From Planctomyces sp. SH-PL62 (GTDB lineage Bacteria > Planctomycetota > Planctomycetia > Planctomycetales > Planctomycetaceae), in the NCBI GenBank assembly GCA_945893045.1, contig CAMDEA010000043.1, positions 1 through 49,418 of the forward strand: a DNA stretch of 49,418 nucleotides, written 5' to 3'. Positions 16,254 through 25,847 of this stretch are shown here, one piece after another (the first letter of the stretch is position 1; each line of letters opens with the position of its first letter). The notes under the pieces were generated by a model that saw nothing but the letters and a program-made list of their open reading frames with translations, made no database searches and had not been told where the DNA came from. A program made the translations under genes and the position numbers.

Positions 16254-17444
16254 TCAGGTGCAGCCTTTGACGCAGCGGAAACTGACTCCCGCGTCGGCAT
16301 CCTCGAACGGCGGGCGGCTGTGACGCTTCGTGCAGGTCAGGAGATCGGCTCGGTTCCCTTTACACCAGCCTTTGAACATGACGCGGAACTTGTACCACGA
16401 ATTCGGATCGAAACCCTGCTCCGGACCTTTCGGATTGATCAGCACGCCATCGGCCGGAGCTTTGACATACGACGCCGTGTCGAAGAAATCAGCACACCAT
16501 TCGGCCGAGTTGCCGGCCATCTGAAACACGCCTTCGGGAGTCGCCCCTTTCGGAAACCAATCGACTGGAACCGTGTGCTTGTGCTGCACGGGGAAGTCGG
16601 CTCGCGTGTCGTCGGGAGGTTCGTTGCCCCACGGGTACATGCGACCTTCGGAACCTCCGGCGGCGAATTCCCATTCGGCTTCGGTCGGCAATCGCTTGCC
16701 GGCCCACGCGGCGTAGCCTTTGGCCTGATACCAATTCACCAGCACGACCGGGTTCTTTGCGAGCGACCGATCGGCCACGACAAACTTGCCGATGTTCGGG
16801 TCCAGCGACGAGCGAGCGATGCGAAGATTCCACGGAGTCGCGTAGCTCTCGTTGCCGTCGTTGAGGAACTTGCAGTAGTCCTCGTTCGTGACCTTGAACT
16901 TGTCGATGTAGAACGCCGCCACTCGCACTTTGTACTTGTCGCCGTGCGACGGCTTTTCATTGAGTCCGCCACCGCTGGAATCCCAGAACTCGCCCGGCCG
17001 AGTGAACTCGCCCGCCTTGATCCGCACCATGTTTTCCGTGCCGAGCTTTTTGCCTTCTTCACCGCGCACGGGAGTTGTGTCCGGCAGGAGGCCGGTCTCG
17101 CGCAGCTTCTTGTCCACATCGTCGGTCACGAGCCGCCGGGCTGCCGCCGCATTGGAGACGCGATTGCGAATCCGCTGCAACGACTCGGCAGTGTCCACCC
17201 ACAACCGCACGCCGGCGATGTCCACCGCGAGTTCTGGTTTGACGTCCTCTCGATTCACGATTTTGATTTCGATCGGTGCGTCAGCGCTCGGACAGGAGAG
17301 CAAGTACGTCTGCTTGGTCGGCTCGGTGGCAGACTTCGGTGACTCAGCGCGAACCGATCCGTTGTTCGCGATCAGGACACAGGCCAATAGCAGTGCCGCC
17401 ACAACGACGATTCGAGTTCGTGACATTCTTTTCTCAATCAGCAT
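16254..17444 (-). CDS. Exported FGE/SUMF1-fold protein
   Basis: The 396-aa product has a signal peptide (TRIVVVAALLLACVLIANN) and a unique region to about residue 130. A formylglycine-generating-enzyme-like domain follows: [59 protein letters not shown] and MAGNSAEWCADFF. The GGSW-x-C-x4-C active-site region of true FGE is replaced by GWCKGNRADLLTCTKRH, with two cysteines nine residues apart, and the protein ends FRCVKGCT. Catalytic activity is therefore uncertain. AGAGGAA precedes ATG 17444. Its closest relative in the window is at 25848. It is the last gene of the ArsR-led cluster. Confidence 0.85.
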   Translation of the reverse strand: MLIEKRMSRTRIVVVAALLLACVLIANNGSVRAESPKSATEPTKQTYLLSCPSADAPIEIKIVNREDVKPELAVDIAGVRLWVDTAESLQRIRNRVSNAAAARRLVTDDVDKKLRETGLLPDTTPVRGEEGKKLGTENMVRIKAGEFTRPGEFWDSSGGGLNEKPSHGDKYKVRVAAFYIDKFKVTNEDYCKFLNDGNESYATPWNLRIARSSLDPNIGKFVVADRSLAKNPVVLVNWYQAKGYAAWAGKRLPTEAEWEFAAGGSEGRMYPWGNEPPDDTRADFPVQHKHTVPVDWFPKGATPEGVFQMAGNSAEWCADFFDTASYVKAPADGVLINPKGPEQGFDPNSWYKFRVMFKGWCKGNRADLLTCTKRHSRPPFEDADAGVSFRCVKGCT

Positions 17445-17470
17445 GGATTGTTCCTCTTTTGATTTTCGAC

Positions 17471-18865
17471 TCACTTGCGGGACGCGTTGGTTTTCGTTGT
17501 CGCCTTTGACTCCTGCAAATCGACGCACACCAGTTCCTTGTCATTGCGAGCGAACAGACATCGCTGGGCAAACGCGGGATGGCTCCAGATCACAGGCCGG
17601 CCGAAGGAGTGGTTCGTTGGCTCCAGCACATGGAAGCGGTTGATTTCCTCATAACCTTGCGAAGACAGCTGGGCCAGGATCAGGTCGCCCGTCTCGCTGA
17701 ACAGGAAGAAGCGGCTCTCGTGTTTCACGAGGAACGCCGTGCCGTATTGCGCTCGGCGCGTGCCGCCGATCGTCGGTGCGAACGTTTGCCAGAGCCGCTC
17801 GCCGTCTTCGAGTCGCACGCCCATCAGCGCACCGCTTCGGGCATCGCAGCCGTAAATCATCTGGTCTTCCAGGAAGGGCGTGCTGTTGCAGCAATACACG
17901 GCGGTCTTCGCTTGACCTCGCCAGACGACTTCAGCCGCGGGCGGCGTGTCGGTCAGTTTCAGTAGCGCTCCCACTTCGCCATCGGCCGTGGCCAAGAGAT
18001 ACGGTCCCAACTTTCGCGGAGCCGCAATGGCCATGCCGCCGTGAGGCTTCAATGGCACCGTCCAGAAGACTTTACCGGTTTGTGGATCGAGGCTGTTGAG
18101 CGACTCGGCATGCCAGATCAGTAGTTGTTCTCGGCCAGCATGCTCGATCAGGGTCGGTGGGCAGTAACCCGGTTCGCTGGCCGACAATGCGCGCCAGAGT
18201 TCGGTGCCCGTCCGTTTGTCGAACGCTACCGCGACGCTTCCCTTCCCCCCGACGACGCAATACAGCGTATTGCCGTGAACGAGCGGATGAGCGGCGACGC
18301 CCCAGAACGGAGTCCGAGCGCCGAAGTCCTTGACAAAATCTTTGCTCCAGATTGGTCGGCCGCTGGCGGCATCCAGGCACGACAAATTGCCTTCCGCGCC
18401 CAACGCATAGACTCGGTCGCCATCAATCGTCGGCGTACATCGCGGGCCGGGATAGGAAATGTGATACGGCCGATCGTACTCGTGTTTCCAAATCAGTCGG
18501 CCGGTGCCAGCGTCAAGACACAGCACCCGTTCGGACCCTTCCAAGCGATCGCGGCCGTCCGCGTTGTTGATCACCTTGCCGGATCGCAGCACATAGTCCA
18601 TCAAGTACACGCGCCCGTTGGCGACGGCGGGGCCGGAATAGCCAAGCGCCACCGGAGCACGCCACTTGATCGGCAGTCCTTCGCTGGGAAAGCGATCCAC
18701 AATCCCAGTCTCGCGCCACACGCTGTCGCGGTTCGCCCCCAACCACTGCGGCCAATCGTCCGCGAGCGATGCGCACAGCGGGAGCATCAAGAACACGGCT
18801 GCCAACGACAAGCAAAGCCATGCAACCCGCGCGCTGCGGCGGCTCACAGGACGCAGTTGATTCAT
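17471..18865 (-). CDS. Exported PQQ-type beta-propeller protein
   Basis: The 464-aa product has a signal peptide (VAWLCLSLAAVFLMLPLCAS) and starts its mature part with DDWPQWLGANRDSVWRETG. This opening is typical of the planctomycete outer-membrane-assembly/BamB-like PQQ-repeat proteins. Repeated blades follow (VLCLDAGTGRLIWKHEYD, LSCLDAASGRPIWSKDF, SLDPQTGKVFWTVPLK). No quinoprotein dehydrogenase active-site residues were recognised, so it is more likely a scaffold or binding protein than an enzyme. A GAGGAG ribosome site precedes ATG 18865. It is 26 bp before the FGE-like gene and 91 bp after the beta-helix gene. Confidence 0.85.
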   Translation of the reverse strand: MNQLRPVSRRSARVAWLCLSLAAVFLMLPLCASLADDWPQWLGANRDSVWRETGIVDRFPSEGLPIKWRAPVALGYSGPAVANGRVYLMDYVLRSGKVINNADGRDRLEGSERVLCLDAGTGRLIWKHEYDRPYHISYPGPRCTPTIDGDRVYALGAEGNLSCLDAASGRPIWSKDFVKDFGARTPFWGVAAHPLVHGNTLYCVVGGKGSVAVAFDKRTGTELWRALSASEPGYCPPTLIEHAGREQLLIWHAESLNSLDPQTGKVFWTVPLKPHGGMAIAAPRKLGPYLLATADGEVGALLKLTDTPPAAEVVWRGQAKTAVYCCNSTPFLEDQMIYGCDARSGALMGVRLEDGERLWQTFAPTIGGTRRAQYGTAFLVKHESRFFLFSETGDLILAQLSSQGYEEINRFHVLEPTNHSFGRPVIWSHPAFAQRCLFARNDKELVCVDLQESKATTKTNASRK

Positions 18866-18956
18866 AGTTCTTGCTCCTCGCTGTCGCGGAACAGCTTTCA
18901 GCCACCGAATTGGCATACGACACATTCTCGGCTCAGTCAGCAGTGTTTGTTTCTGA

Positions 18957-20603
18957 TCAAGGCTTGCTTGGGACAGCGTCTTTCCCGCCGGCCGGCTTGG
19001 GTTTCTCGACGCGGTTGTTCTCGACGACGGCTTGGCCGCCAGTGACGTTGATTCCCTCGCGATCCGTTTCGCTCTCGAAGCGGTTGCCAATGATCACAGC
19101 CGTCGCCGTTGGGCTCGTGATCTTGATTCCGACTTGGCCGTAGTTCGCGATCCGGTTTTCATTGGCGGTGACAGCAGCTTTGTCGGCGAACAGTCCGTGT
19201 CGCCAACCATGAACCGTGTTGTCCGTGAAGACGATGCTGGAGCCGGGCAGTCCCCACACCGCAAACTGCGGCGGGCCGCCAGCGCGGAGTGCCGGAGATT
19301 CAAACGTGTTGCCGGTCGCGCGAACGACACCTTCCGTCCGAATGCCGGCGACGCCGCTGCCACGAATCGTGTTGTCGCAGAAGTCGGCTTCGGCTCCCTT
19401 GAAGACCATCACGACTGGAGGCATGCCTTCGGGACGCGATAGTTCGTTCCCCACGAGCCGCACCTTCCAGCCGGAATGAATGCCGATCGCGACTTTGTCG
19501 TTGTCCGCCACGCGATTGTTGATGACGACCGCTTGACCCGATTTCGTCTCGTCGAAGCCAATCCCCACCGCTTGGTTTTTGAAGCAGTGATTTCCGACGA
19601 TCACCGGACGAGCATTATCTCGGCAGCCGATGCCGGCCAATGTGTTCTCGTGGCAGCGGTTGTTGCGGAGCAGCGGCGCACATTCCTCTTCGCAGCCGAT
19701 GCCCGCCATGTCGTTGTGATGGCAGTCGTTCTCTTCGACGACCGGGCTGGTGTCGGCTCCCGTGCGAATGCCGATCCCCGCACGGCGATTGTGATGGCAG
19801 CGATTGCCACGCACGACCGGCTTCGAGCCTTCACTGATGCCGATGCCGGCGCGGATGTTTTCGTAGCAGTCGTTGTTGATCACGATCGGACTCGACCCTT
19901 CGTGGCCGATTCCAGCATAGAAATTCTGAAAGCAAACGTTTGCTTCGATGACCGCGGTCGAACCCCGCATCGAACCGATGCCGCCTCCCATGTTGCGATA
20001 GCAGGCGTTGTGCAGCACCTGCGGCGAACAGCGTTTGCCCTCGACCCCTTGAATCGCGATGCCCGTGTATCCGATGTGATGCACAATGTTGTTCTTGATC
20101 GTGCAAGTCACGCCGATCGCGCTGATGCCCGCTGTTCCCGGTTCACCAATGTGTTCGTGCGGCTGGTCGTTGCCCTGCGTCGCGTGATGCTTGGCCCATT
20201 CGGCCTCGTTGTAAACGCCGACGTTGGTCACGGTGAAACCGTCGAGCATCGCACTTTCCGCCATTGCGACTCCTGGCCCGTCTCCAACCTTGCCGCCGCC
20301 GTCGATGATCGTCGCCTCGGCCCGCTTCAGACCGAGTTTTCCCTTCGCGTCATCGCCGGCGCTCCGCAGCGTCACGCCATCTTTCAGCCGCAACCGTTCG
20401 CGATACGTCCCCATTGCGACCAGCACCGTGTCGCCAGCCGACGCCGCGTTGATCGCCGCTTGAATCGACTTGTGGTCCCGCGGCACCTGGATCGTGTCTG
20501 CGGAGACGCGCCCCAACGCACCAGCCAGCAAGACTGCGGCGGCGAGGCTCAGTCGTTGTCGAAAAGGTTTCAGCCATCGTACTTCCTTGAATGAGCGATT
20601 CAT
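18957..20603 (-). CDS. Exported right-handed parallel beta-helix protein (NosD/pectate-lyase-like)
   Basis: The 548-aa product has a signal peptide (LSLAAAVLLAGALGRVSA) and then IQVPRDHKSIQAAINAASAG, the standard opening of NosD/CASH-type beta-helices. Successive coils read VVRGNRCHHNRRAGIG, VVEENDCHHNDMAGIG, LLRNNRCHENTLAGIG and VIVGNHCFKNQAVGIG, about 23 residues per turn. Each coil places an Asn and a Cys-His (or Cys-Phe) at the same position, which would stack a ladder of cysteines and histidines on one face. Function is unknown; ligand or metal binding is inferred from this ladder. It overlaps the DJ-1-like gene by 4 bp. Confidence 0.85.
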   Translation of the reverse strand: MNRSFKEVRWLKPFRQRLSLAAAVLLAGALGRVSADTIQVPRDHKSIQAAINAASAGDTVLVAMGTYRERLRLKDGVTLRSAGDDAKGKLGLKRAEATIIDGGGKVGDGPGVAMAESAMLDGFTVTNVGVYNEAEWAKHHATQGNDQPHEHIGEPGTAGISAIGVTCTIKNNIVHHIGYTGIAIQGVEGKRCSPQVLHNACYRNMGGGIGSMRGSTAVIEANVCFQNFYAGIGHEGSSPIVINNDCYENIRAGIGISEGSKPVVRGNRCHHNRRAGIGIRTGADTSPVVEENDCHHNDMAGIGCEEECAPLLRNNRCHENTLAGIGCRDNARPVIVGNHCFKNQAVGIGFDETKSGQAVVINNRVADNDKVAIGIHSGWKVRLVGNELSRPEGMPPVVMVFKGAEADFCDNTIRGSGVAGIRTEGVVRATGNTFESPALRAGGPPQFAVWGLPGSSIVFTDNTVHGWRHGLFADKAAVTANENRIANYGQVGIKITSPTATAVIIGNRFESETDREGINVTGGQAVVENNRVEKPKPAGGKDAVPSKP

Positions 20604-21427
20604 CGCGGGTCTCCTGCGGCACGGTCAGTGCGTTTCTGTGCGACGCGCAGAACAGGCACCTTCAGGACAAATTCCGCACGCAATCCGAACAGGCCCGGAC
20701 TTTTCTCCACGAACCGCTGCGCGCTGTCCGTGCCGCACAGCAGTTCCAACAGCAACACGGCCGCCGGCACCGCCACCGCCTGTCCCATGGTGGTGATGAC
20801 GCGGTTGTCCACGACGATGCCGGCGGGCAGTATCTCGCCGGGAGCCGCCACTTTGCCGCGTTCCCAGTAAGAACACTTTTCCCCGCGAAGCTCGGGCGGC
20901 AGCGCGATCACGCCGTCGCACATCGTGGCCACGATGCCGCCGCGCGCGTGAATTCTCCGCACGATGCCGTGCGTGGCGGGGCTTTGCAGATTCTTGATCC
21001 CCTTGTCGGTCTTGCGGCCGATCCACTTGCCCAGGCAAGCCGGGACCGCGACGGCATCGAACCGGTCCAATTGTTCGTCGCGGAGGTCCGGTACCAGCAC
21101 ATCGGGCCGGACGTGCATGGAACCCATGCCGTTGACCTCCTTGTCGAAACCGGCCACCACCACATCCACCGGCGAGATCTTGTCCTTCAAATAAGGGGCG
21201 TGAGTCCAAGACAGAACGCTCGTGAAGGCGGCGAATTCCAACTCCTCGAAGTTCTCACTGAGAATCAGCAGCACTTGCTTGTGTCCCACGATTTTGACCG
21301 GGATGTTCGGATTCGGTTCCGTGACCTGAGCGGATGCCGCGCCGCCGCCGGCCAGCGCGCCGGCTGCCACGGCGGTCGGCAGGGAACCGACGAACTGCCG
21401 ACGCGTGAAGTGAGATCGTGTGGTCAT
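20600..21427 (-). CDS. Exported DJ-1/PfpI-family protein
   Basis: The 275-aa product starts with a twin-arginine-type leader (FTRRQFVGSLPTAVAAGALA). The DJ-1/PfpI domain follows: VLLILSENFEELEFAAFTSV with the conserved Glu, and GGIVATMCDGVIAL with the nucleophile-elbow Cys170. Family members include glyoxalase III-like enzymes, amidases, chaperones and inactive relatives; which applies here cannot be read from sequence. A Tat signal implies folding in the cytoplasm before export. Both ends overlap neighbouring genes by 4 bp. Confidence 0.85.
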   Translation of the reverse strand: MTTRSHFTRRQFVGSLPTAVAAGALAGGGAASAQVTEPNPNIPVKIVGHKQVLLILSENFEELEFAAFTSVLSWTHAPYLKDKISPVDVVVAGFDKEVNGMGSMHVRPDVLVPDLRDEQLDRFDAVAVPACLGKWIGRKTDKGIKNLQSPATHGIVRRIHARGGIVATMCDGVIALPPELRGEKCSYWERGKVAAPGEILPAGIVVDNRVITTMGQAVAVPAAVLLLELLCGTDSAQRFVEKSPGLFGLRAEFVLKVPVLRVAQKRTDRAAGDPR

Positions 21428-23505
21428 TGTTTCGCCCTCGTCCGGGATTGTGTGGCGGTTGGCTGTGCCTCTCGTTCGACAACGGCGTCATCCGGCTTGC
21501 CTGTTGCGTACCCGATGCGGATTGTCGGCTCGCGTTTCGCTGCTGTGGCTTCGGCGAGCGAGGTTGCTGCGTACCAGACGTGATACTGCCCGTCGTGCCA
21601 CTGCACGTCGTGGGCGAGGATCGAGCCGCTGTCCCAGGCGTCGTTGTCGCCGACATGGAGGATCGGATTGGCGTTCGACTTGTTCCAGTGCGTGCCGTCG
21701 GTCGAGCTGGCCAGTCCGAGCCGCGTGGTCTGGCCGTTGCTGCCGAGATACCACAACTGGAGCGAACGGCCCATGTGCAGCACGCGCGGCATGCTGTGGC
21801 TGTGCGAGTCGAAGTCTCCGTCTTTGCCCAGCGGCAGGACCGGATGCGTGTTGATGGGTGTCCAGCGCGCTCCGTCGGGCGAGGCCGCGCGACAGATTCG
21901 AGTGCGGCCGTCGATCGGCTGCACGCACCACAGCGCGAACGTCTCCCCGACCTGCACCACGCACGGATCAAGAATAGGCCCGAGCAGCAGCGGACTGAAA
22001 CCGTGTTTGTTCCAGCGGGCCTCGGCACCGATCAAGAAACTCGCGTAGCCCAGCCCGCTGGCTCCGTCCTTGCCCGCCCCAGCGTAGTACATCATCAACA
22101 CGTCGCGCTGGAGCGTGTGGTCAGTCACTTTCAGCGCGTAAGGCATGGCGATTTCCCGATCGTCCCATTGCAGGGGCAGTCCGCTCGTGAAGAGCGCTCC
22201 CAGGCCACGGACCGGTTTGTCAGCGGGCGTGGTCCAATGGATACCATCGGCCGAGACGACGCGCTCGACTGCTGGCGGCTTGGCGGCGTGCCAGAGATAC
22301 CAGGCGTCGTCCATGCGGGTGATCGAAAATGAGTTTCGCCGCTCACCGGCGTCGCTGGCGATTTCCAAGACCGGATTCGATTCGTGTTTGATCAGTCGCT
22401 CCGGCGGTTGAGCGGCGGCGTGTGCATTGCGACCGCGCCGGCCCGCCAGCGAGATGTTGACCGGTTCGGACGGGCCGTCATCGCCCAGCACCATCACCAG
22501 GCGGCAGCCCATGTGGTAGATGTACTGGTAGCGCGTGGCACCACCGAGCCGGCTGGTCGCCCTTTGGAAGTAGCTGTTCGTGTCGAACGAACCGCCGCGC
22601 AAACAGGTGCGAGTGCCCCACAGGATGCCGGTGGGATCGACGGCGATCGGGTGCTTCGGGCCGAAACGCTGTTCGAAATCGGTGTCGGCGAAGAAGTCGG
22701 ACGCGTATTCGAACATGTTGCCGTGCATGTCGAAGAGTCCAAAGGCATTCGGTTTTTTCGTACCAACCGCGTGGGGTCTGCCGCCGGAATTGCCCTCATA
22801 CCAGGCATACTCGGCCAGCCGGCCGCGGTCGTCGCCGAAACACCAGCGGCCCGCGCTGCCGGCCCGCGCGGCGAATTCCCACTCGGCCTCCGTGGGCAGC
22901 CGGTAGCGGCGTCCCTCTTTCTGGCCGAGCCAATGGCACAGCGCCATCGCGTCGTTCCAACTGACGTTCAGCGCCGGTTCGTCCTCCTGCTGGTTTTTGA
23001 AATCCGGTTCCTCCTTCCAGGTGCGGCGAACCCGGTCGCTCGCCGGATCGATCACCTCCCGTTCCGCATCGGATTGGTAGCCGGTCGCTGCGACGAATTG
23101 GCGGAACTGGCCCAAAGTCAGTTCGTGTGCCGCGATCCGATACGGCCGGCTGATCCGCACCGCGTGGTCCGGCCCTTCGTTGGGCACGATGTGATCGATG
23201 CTCCACGTTTTCATCCCGCCAGCGACGCTGTTGTCCTGCTCGATCTCGCGGGCGATCGCATCGAGTTCCCGCCGGCTGGCTCCCTGACGAAACTCGCCCG
23301 GCGGAACAAGCACCAGCTTCATGCCGAGCGAATTCGTCACCGTCAAATCTTCGGCGATGTGCGTGGCCCATTGCCGTTGCGCGTCACGCGCTTGCGGTTC
23401 GTTGAATGGAACATTGACCGACGGCGGACGCTCGTCAGCCCACGTCGAACTCCACGCGCTGCCGATCAACCCAAACAGCAAAATCAACAGTATGTATCGT
23501 CTCAT
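21424..23505 (-). CDS. Exported FGE-fold domain fused to an arabinanase-like beta-propeller
   Basis: The 693-aa product has a signal peptide ([17 protein letters not shown]). An FGE-like domain spans about residues 60-355: [65 protein letters not shown] and [10 protein letters not shown] five-bladed propeller of the GH43/32 type follows from about residue 375, with blades such as [20 protein letters not shown] and [20 protein letters not shown]. The FGE cysteine pair is not conserved. The propeller half resembles the separate protein at 29123. ATGA overlaps join it to the methyltransferase gene before it and the DJ-1-like gene after it. Confidence 0.85.
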   Translation of the reverse strand: MRRYILLILLFGLIGSAWSSTWADERPPSVNVPFNEPQARDAQRQWATHIAEDLTVTNSLGMKLVLVPPGEFRQGASRRELDAIAREIEQDNSVAGGMKTWSIDHIVPNEGPDHAVRISRPYRIAAHELTLGQFRQFVAATGYQSDAEREVIDPASDRVRRTWKEEPDFKNQQEDEPALNVSWNDAMALCHWLGQKEGRRYRLPTEAEWEFAARAGSAGRWCFGDDRGRLAEYAWYEGNSGGRPHAVGTKKPNAFGLFDMHGNMFEYASDFFADTDFEQRFGPKHPIAVDPTGILWGTRTCLRGGSFDTNSYFQRATSRLGGATRYQYIYHMGCRLVMVLGDDGPSEPVNISLAGRRGRNAHAAAQPPERLIKHESNPVLEIASDAGERRNSFSITRMDDAWYLWHAAKPPAVERVVSADGIHWTTPADKPVRGLGALFTSGLPLQWDDREIAMPYALKVTDHTLQRDVLMMYYAGAGKDGASGLGYASFLIGAEARWNKHGFSPLLLGPILDPCVVQVGETFALWCVQPIDGRTRICRAASPDGARWTPINTHPVLPLGKDGDFDSHSHSMPRVLHMGRSLQLWYLGSNGQTTRLGLASSTDGTHWNKSNANPILHVGDNDAWDSGSILAHDVQWHDGQYHVWYAATSLAEATAAKREPTIRIGYATGKPDDAVVEREAQPTATQSRTRAKQ

Positions 23506-24347
23506 CGCGTCTGTCCTTGACCTGGGACCGGCTTGACGGCGGAGACGCGGACGCTGGCCGCGTACTGGTTGACATCGAACCGCGCGATCAATTCTTTGAA
23601 CCGTGCGAACAGGCCCTGATCTTCGGCCGCTTGGCCGCAACACATCTGGTCGCCGAGCTTGGCGTAGACGTTCAGGTCCAGGCCGCTGTCGATGATCTCG
23701 ACCGATCCGAATCCGGCAGCTTGCAGGCCGGCCCGGTAGTCGTCGATCAGAATCGCGCCGGCCACGCAGCCGATGTAGGCGTAGAAGTCGTTGACCAGTT
23801 CATCTGGCAGAGCCCGCTTCAGCGCCATGTCGCTGACCGCCAATCGGCCGCCCGGCTTCAAGACGCGCGCGATCTCGGCGAAAGCTTTTGCTTTGTCCGG
23901 CACCAGGTTGAGCACGCAGTTGCTGATGACGCAATCGACGCTCGCGTCCGCCAGCGGCAGGTCTTCGATCTGAGCGAGATGGAATTCGACGTTCGACAGT
24001 CCCGCTTGCTCGGCATTCTTCCGCGCGCGGGTGAGCATCTCGTCCGTCATGTCGATGCCGATGGCCTTGCCGGTCGGCCCGACTTTCCGCGCGGCCAGAA
24101 ACACATCCAAACCGCCGCCGCATCCCAGATCGACGACGACCTCGCCGGCCTTGAGGCTGGCCATCGCGGTCGGGTTCCCGCAGGAAACGCCGAGGTTCGC
24201 CGCGTCGGGGATGCTCGCCAATTCTTCCGGCGAATAGCCAAACGCTCCCGCCACTTCGCGCCGCGTCTCCGGTTGGCTCTCATTGCAGCAGCCAGCCAAC
24301 GCGCCGTAGCGGTCCTTCACCAAGTCCCTGATTTCTGTGTTCTGCAT
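23502..24347 (-). CDS. arsM: ArsM-like SAM-dependent methyltransferase
   Basis: The 281-aa product has the class I SAM-binding motif [20 protein letters not shown] and the arsenite methyltransferase signatures [10 protein letters not shown] (Cys56), [20 protein letters not shown] and YIGCVAGAI (Cys194). It also has Cys20/21 and a CC pair at 236-237. Known ArsM enzymes use three or four cysteines at comparable places to bind As(III). It should be cytoplasmic. GGGAGC precedes ATG 24347. The substrate could be arsenite or another soft element; the ArsR-type regulator at the head of the cluster is consistent with a metalloid. Confidence 0.8.
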   Translation of the reverse strand: MQNTEIRDLVKDRYGALAGCCNESQPETRREVAGAFGYSPEELASIPDAANLGVSCGNPTAMASLKAGEVVVDLGCGGGLDVFLAARKVGPTGKAIGIDMTDEMLTRARKNAEQAGLSNVEFHLAQIEDLPLADASVDCVISNCVLNLVPDKAKAFAEIARVLKPGGRLAVSDMALKRALPDELVNDFYAYIGCVAGAILIDDYRAGLQAAGFGSVEIIDSGLDLNVYAKLGDQMCCGQAAEDQGLFARFKELIARFDVNQYAASVRVSAVKPVPGQGQTR

Positions 24348-24380
24348 GTTCAATGCTCCCTGACTTGTGGCACTTACTTC

Positions 24381-24453
24381 GTAGCCACGCTCGCCAGAGC
24401 GTGGGGACTGCGGAACTGCCGCCAAAACCCCACGGTCTGGCGACCGTGGCTAC
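24381..24453. repeat. Inverted repeat, GTAGCCACG family
   Basis: The arms begin at 24381 (GTAGCCACGCTCGCCAGAGC) and end at 24453 (CTGGCGACCGTGGCTAC). It sits between the SDR gene and the methyltransferase gene and is the only clear interruption of the downstream half of the cluster. Confidence 0.85.
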
Positions 24454-24487
24454 CTCCGGCTCGCCAATCTCTCACAAAACGATTGAT

Positions 24488-25237
24488 TCACTGAATTGTG
24501 TATCCGCCATCGACCATGACGATGCTGCCGCACAGGAACGAAGCCCGGTCGGAGCACAGCCAGACGACGGTCTCGGCAATCTCCTCCGCCTTGGCGAGGC
24601 GTCCGATGGGATGCATCGCGGTGACGCGGTCGCGTTCGTCGGGCGCGAGCGCCGCCATCATCGGTGTCTCAATGCCGCCGGGGCACACGGCGTTGATCCG
24701 AATGCCCTCCTTCGCATACTCCAAAGCACCGGCCTTGGTCAGCCCGATCACGCCGTGCTTGGAGGCGACGTAGGCACAACAGCACCCGCCCACGACACCC
24801 ATGACCGAGGCGTTGTTGACGATCACACCGCCACCGGCGCGCAGCATGGCGGGGATTTCATACTTCATACCCAGCCAGACCGCGCTCAAGTTCACGGCCA
24901 GGGTTTTGTTCCAGGCCGCCTCCTCATAGTCCGCCAGCCGGACTTGCTCGTCGAGCACAATTCCGGCGTTGTTGAAGGCACAGTCCAGCCGTCCGAAGGC
25001 GGCCACCGTCCGACGAACAGCCGCTTCCATCTCCTCCGCCTGAGAGACGTCGGCCTGGATGAAAACTGCCTCGGCCTCTGTGGCCTGAACCAGGCGCACG
25101 GTTTCCTCGCCGCTGGCGGCGTCGAGGTCCACGACAGCCACACGAGCACCTTCGCGAGCGCAGGCGAGGGCCGTCATTCGACCCACGCCCGAACCCGCTC
25201 CGGTGATCAGCACGACTTTTTGTTTAAGCAGGCTCAT
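24488..25237 (-). CDS. Short-chain dehydrogenase/reductase (SDR)
   Basis: The 249-aa product is a complete classical SDR: TGAGSGVGRMTALACAREG cofactor loop, an acidic residue after the second strand (VVDLDA, favouring NAD), NNAGIV, the catalytic Ser in VIVNNASVMG, YVASK with Tyr and Lys, and the C-terminal GSIVMVDGGYTIQ. An uncommon CCC run lies between the Ser and Tyr motifs. It is cytoplasmic. The substrate is unknown. It is on the same strand as the cluster, 88 bp after the cytochrome gene. Confidence 0.9.
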   Translation of the reverse strand: MSLLKQKVVLITGAGSGVGRMTALACAREGARVAVVDLDAASGEETVRLVQATEAEAVFIQADVSQAEEMEAAVRRTVAAFGRLDCAFNNAGIVLDEQVRLADYEEAAWNKTLAVNLSAVWLGMKYEIPAMLRAGGGVIVNNASVMGVVGGCCCAYVASKHGVIGLTKAGALEYAKEGIRINAVCPGGIETPMMAALAPDERDRVTAMHPIGRLAKAEEIAETVVWLCSDRASFLCGSIVMVDGGYTIQ

Positions 25238-25325
25238 TGTGTCCGTGCCTCATGTTGCCAAACTCGTGAGAGTTCCCACCGAAGTCTCACGACTCCGGCT
25301 ACGGAAGTTAGTGCGCTCCGATTCC

Positions 25326-25757
25326 TTACTTTTTGTGTGCCTTGTGGCAGGCGGCACAAGCCGCAGTCGCCTTTTTGAAGGCGGCGTTGGCGGCGGCGAG
25401 GTCTTTTTTCTCGCAAGCGGCCAGAGTTTCAGCGGCCCCTTCGCGCAACGTGGTCTTGGCGGCTTCCGCCCACACGGCGTCGGGACAGCGGCCGTCGTCC
25501 ATCAGCAAATGGCTCATCTCGCTCAGGCACGCGGCATGACAGGCCGCCGTGTCCCACGCCTTGTCGTCGGCCGGGCCGGAGTCCTTGAGCAAGTCGCCCA
25601 AGCCCTTGCAGTTCGGCTGCATGATGCCGCGCATCAGGTATTTGGTCGCCGCCGGTCGCGACTTCCCCTTCTTCACCTGAGCCGACGACGTGCCGGCCAA
25701 GATGAGTCCCCCCACAGCCAACACGGCGAACAGAGTCCACATTCGGTTTCTTCTCAT
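25326..25757 (-). CDS. Exported cytochrome c'-like protein
   Basis: The 143-aa product has a signal peptide (MWTLFAVLAVGGLILAGTSS) and a helical mature domain ending in ATAACAACHKAHKK. A single CxxCH haem site (Cys134-His138) at the extreme C-terminus is the mark of the cytochrome c'/c-556 four-helix family. Extra cysteines and histidines lie in the middle (DTAACHAACLSEMSHLL). It would be periplasmic and could pass electrons to or from the exported FGE-like proteins, which is inference. ATG 25757 is chosen for the leader peptide. Confidence 0.8.
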   Translation of the reverse strand: MRRNRMWTLFAVLAVGGLILAGTSSAQVKKGKSRPAATKYLMRGIMQPNCKGLGDLLKDSGPADDKAWDTAACHAACLSEMSHLLMDDGRCPDAVWAEAAKTTLREGAAETLAACEKKDLAAANAAFKKATAACAACHKAHKK

Positions 25758-25815
25758 CGATCGATCCTCCAAGTTTGAGTGACCATGAAACAACATCCGA
25801 CTTCACAACGCGTTT

Positions 25816-25832
25816 GGCATCGAACTGATGCC
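25816..25832 (-). terminator. Hairpin after the second FGE-like gene (possible terminator)
   Basis: GGCATCGAACTGATGCC can fold with a 6-bp stem. It lies 15 bp past the stop codon of the gene at 25848 and is nearly identical in sequence and position to the hairpin at 16223. No T-run follows. Confidence 0.4.
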
Positions 25833-25847
25833 TAATGGGATTTAGTG

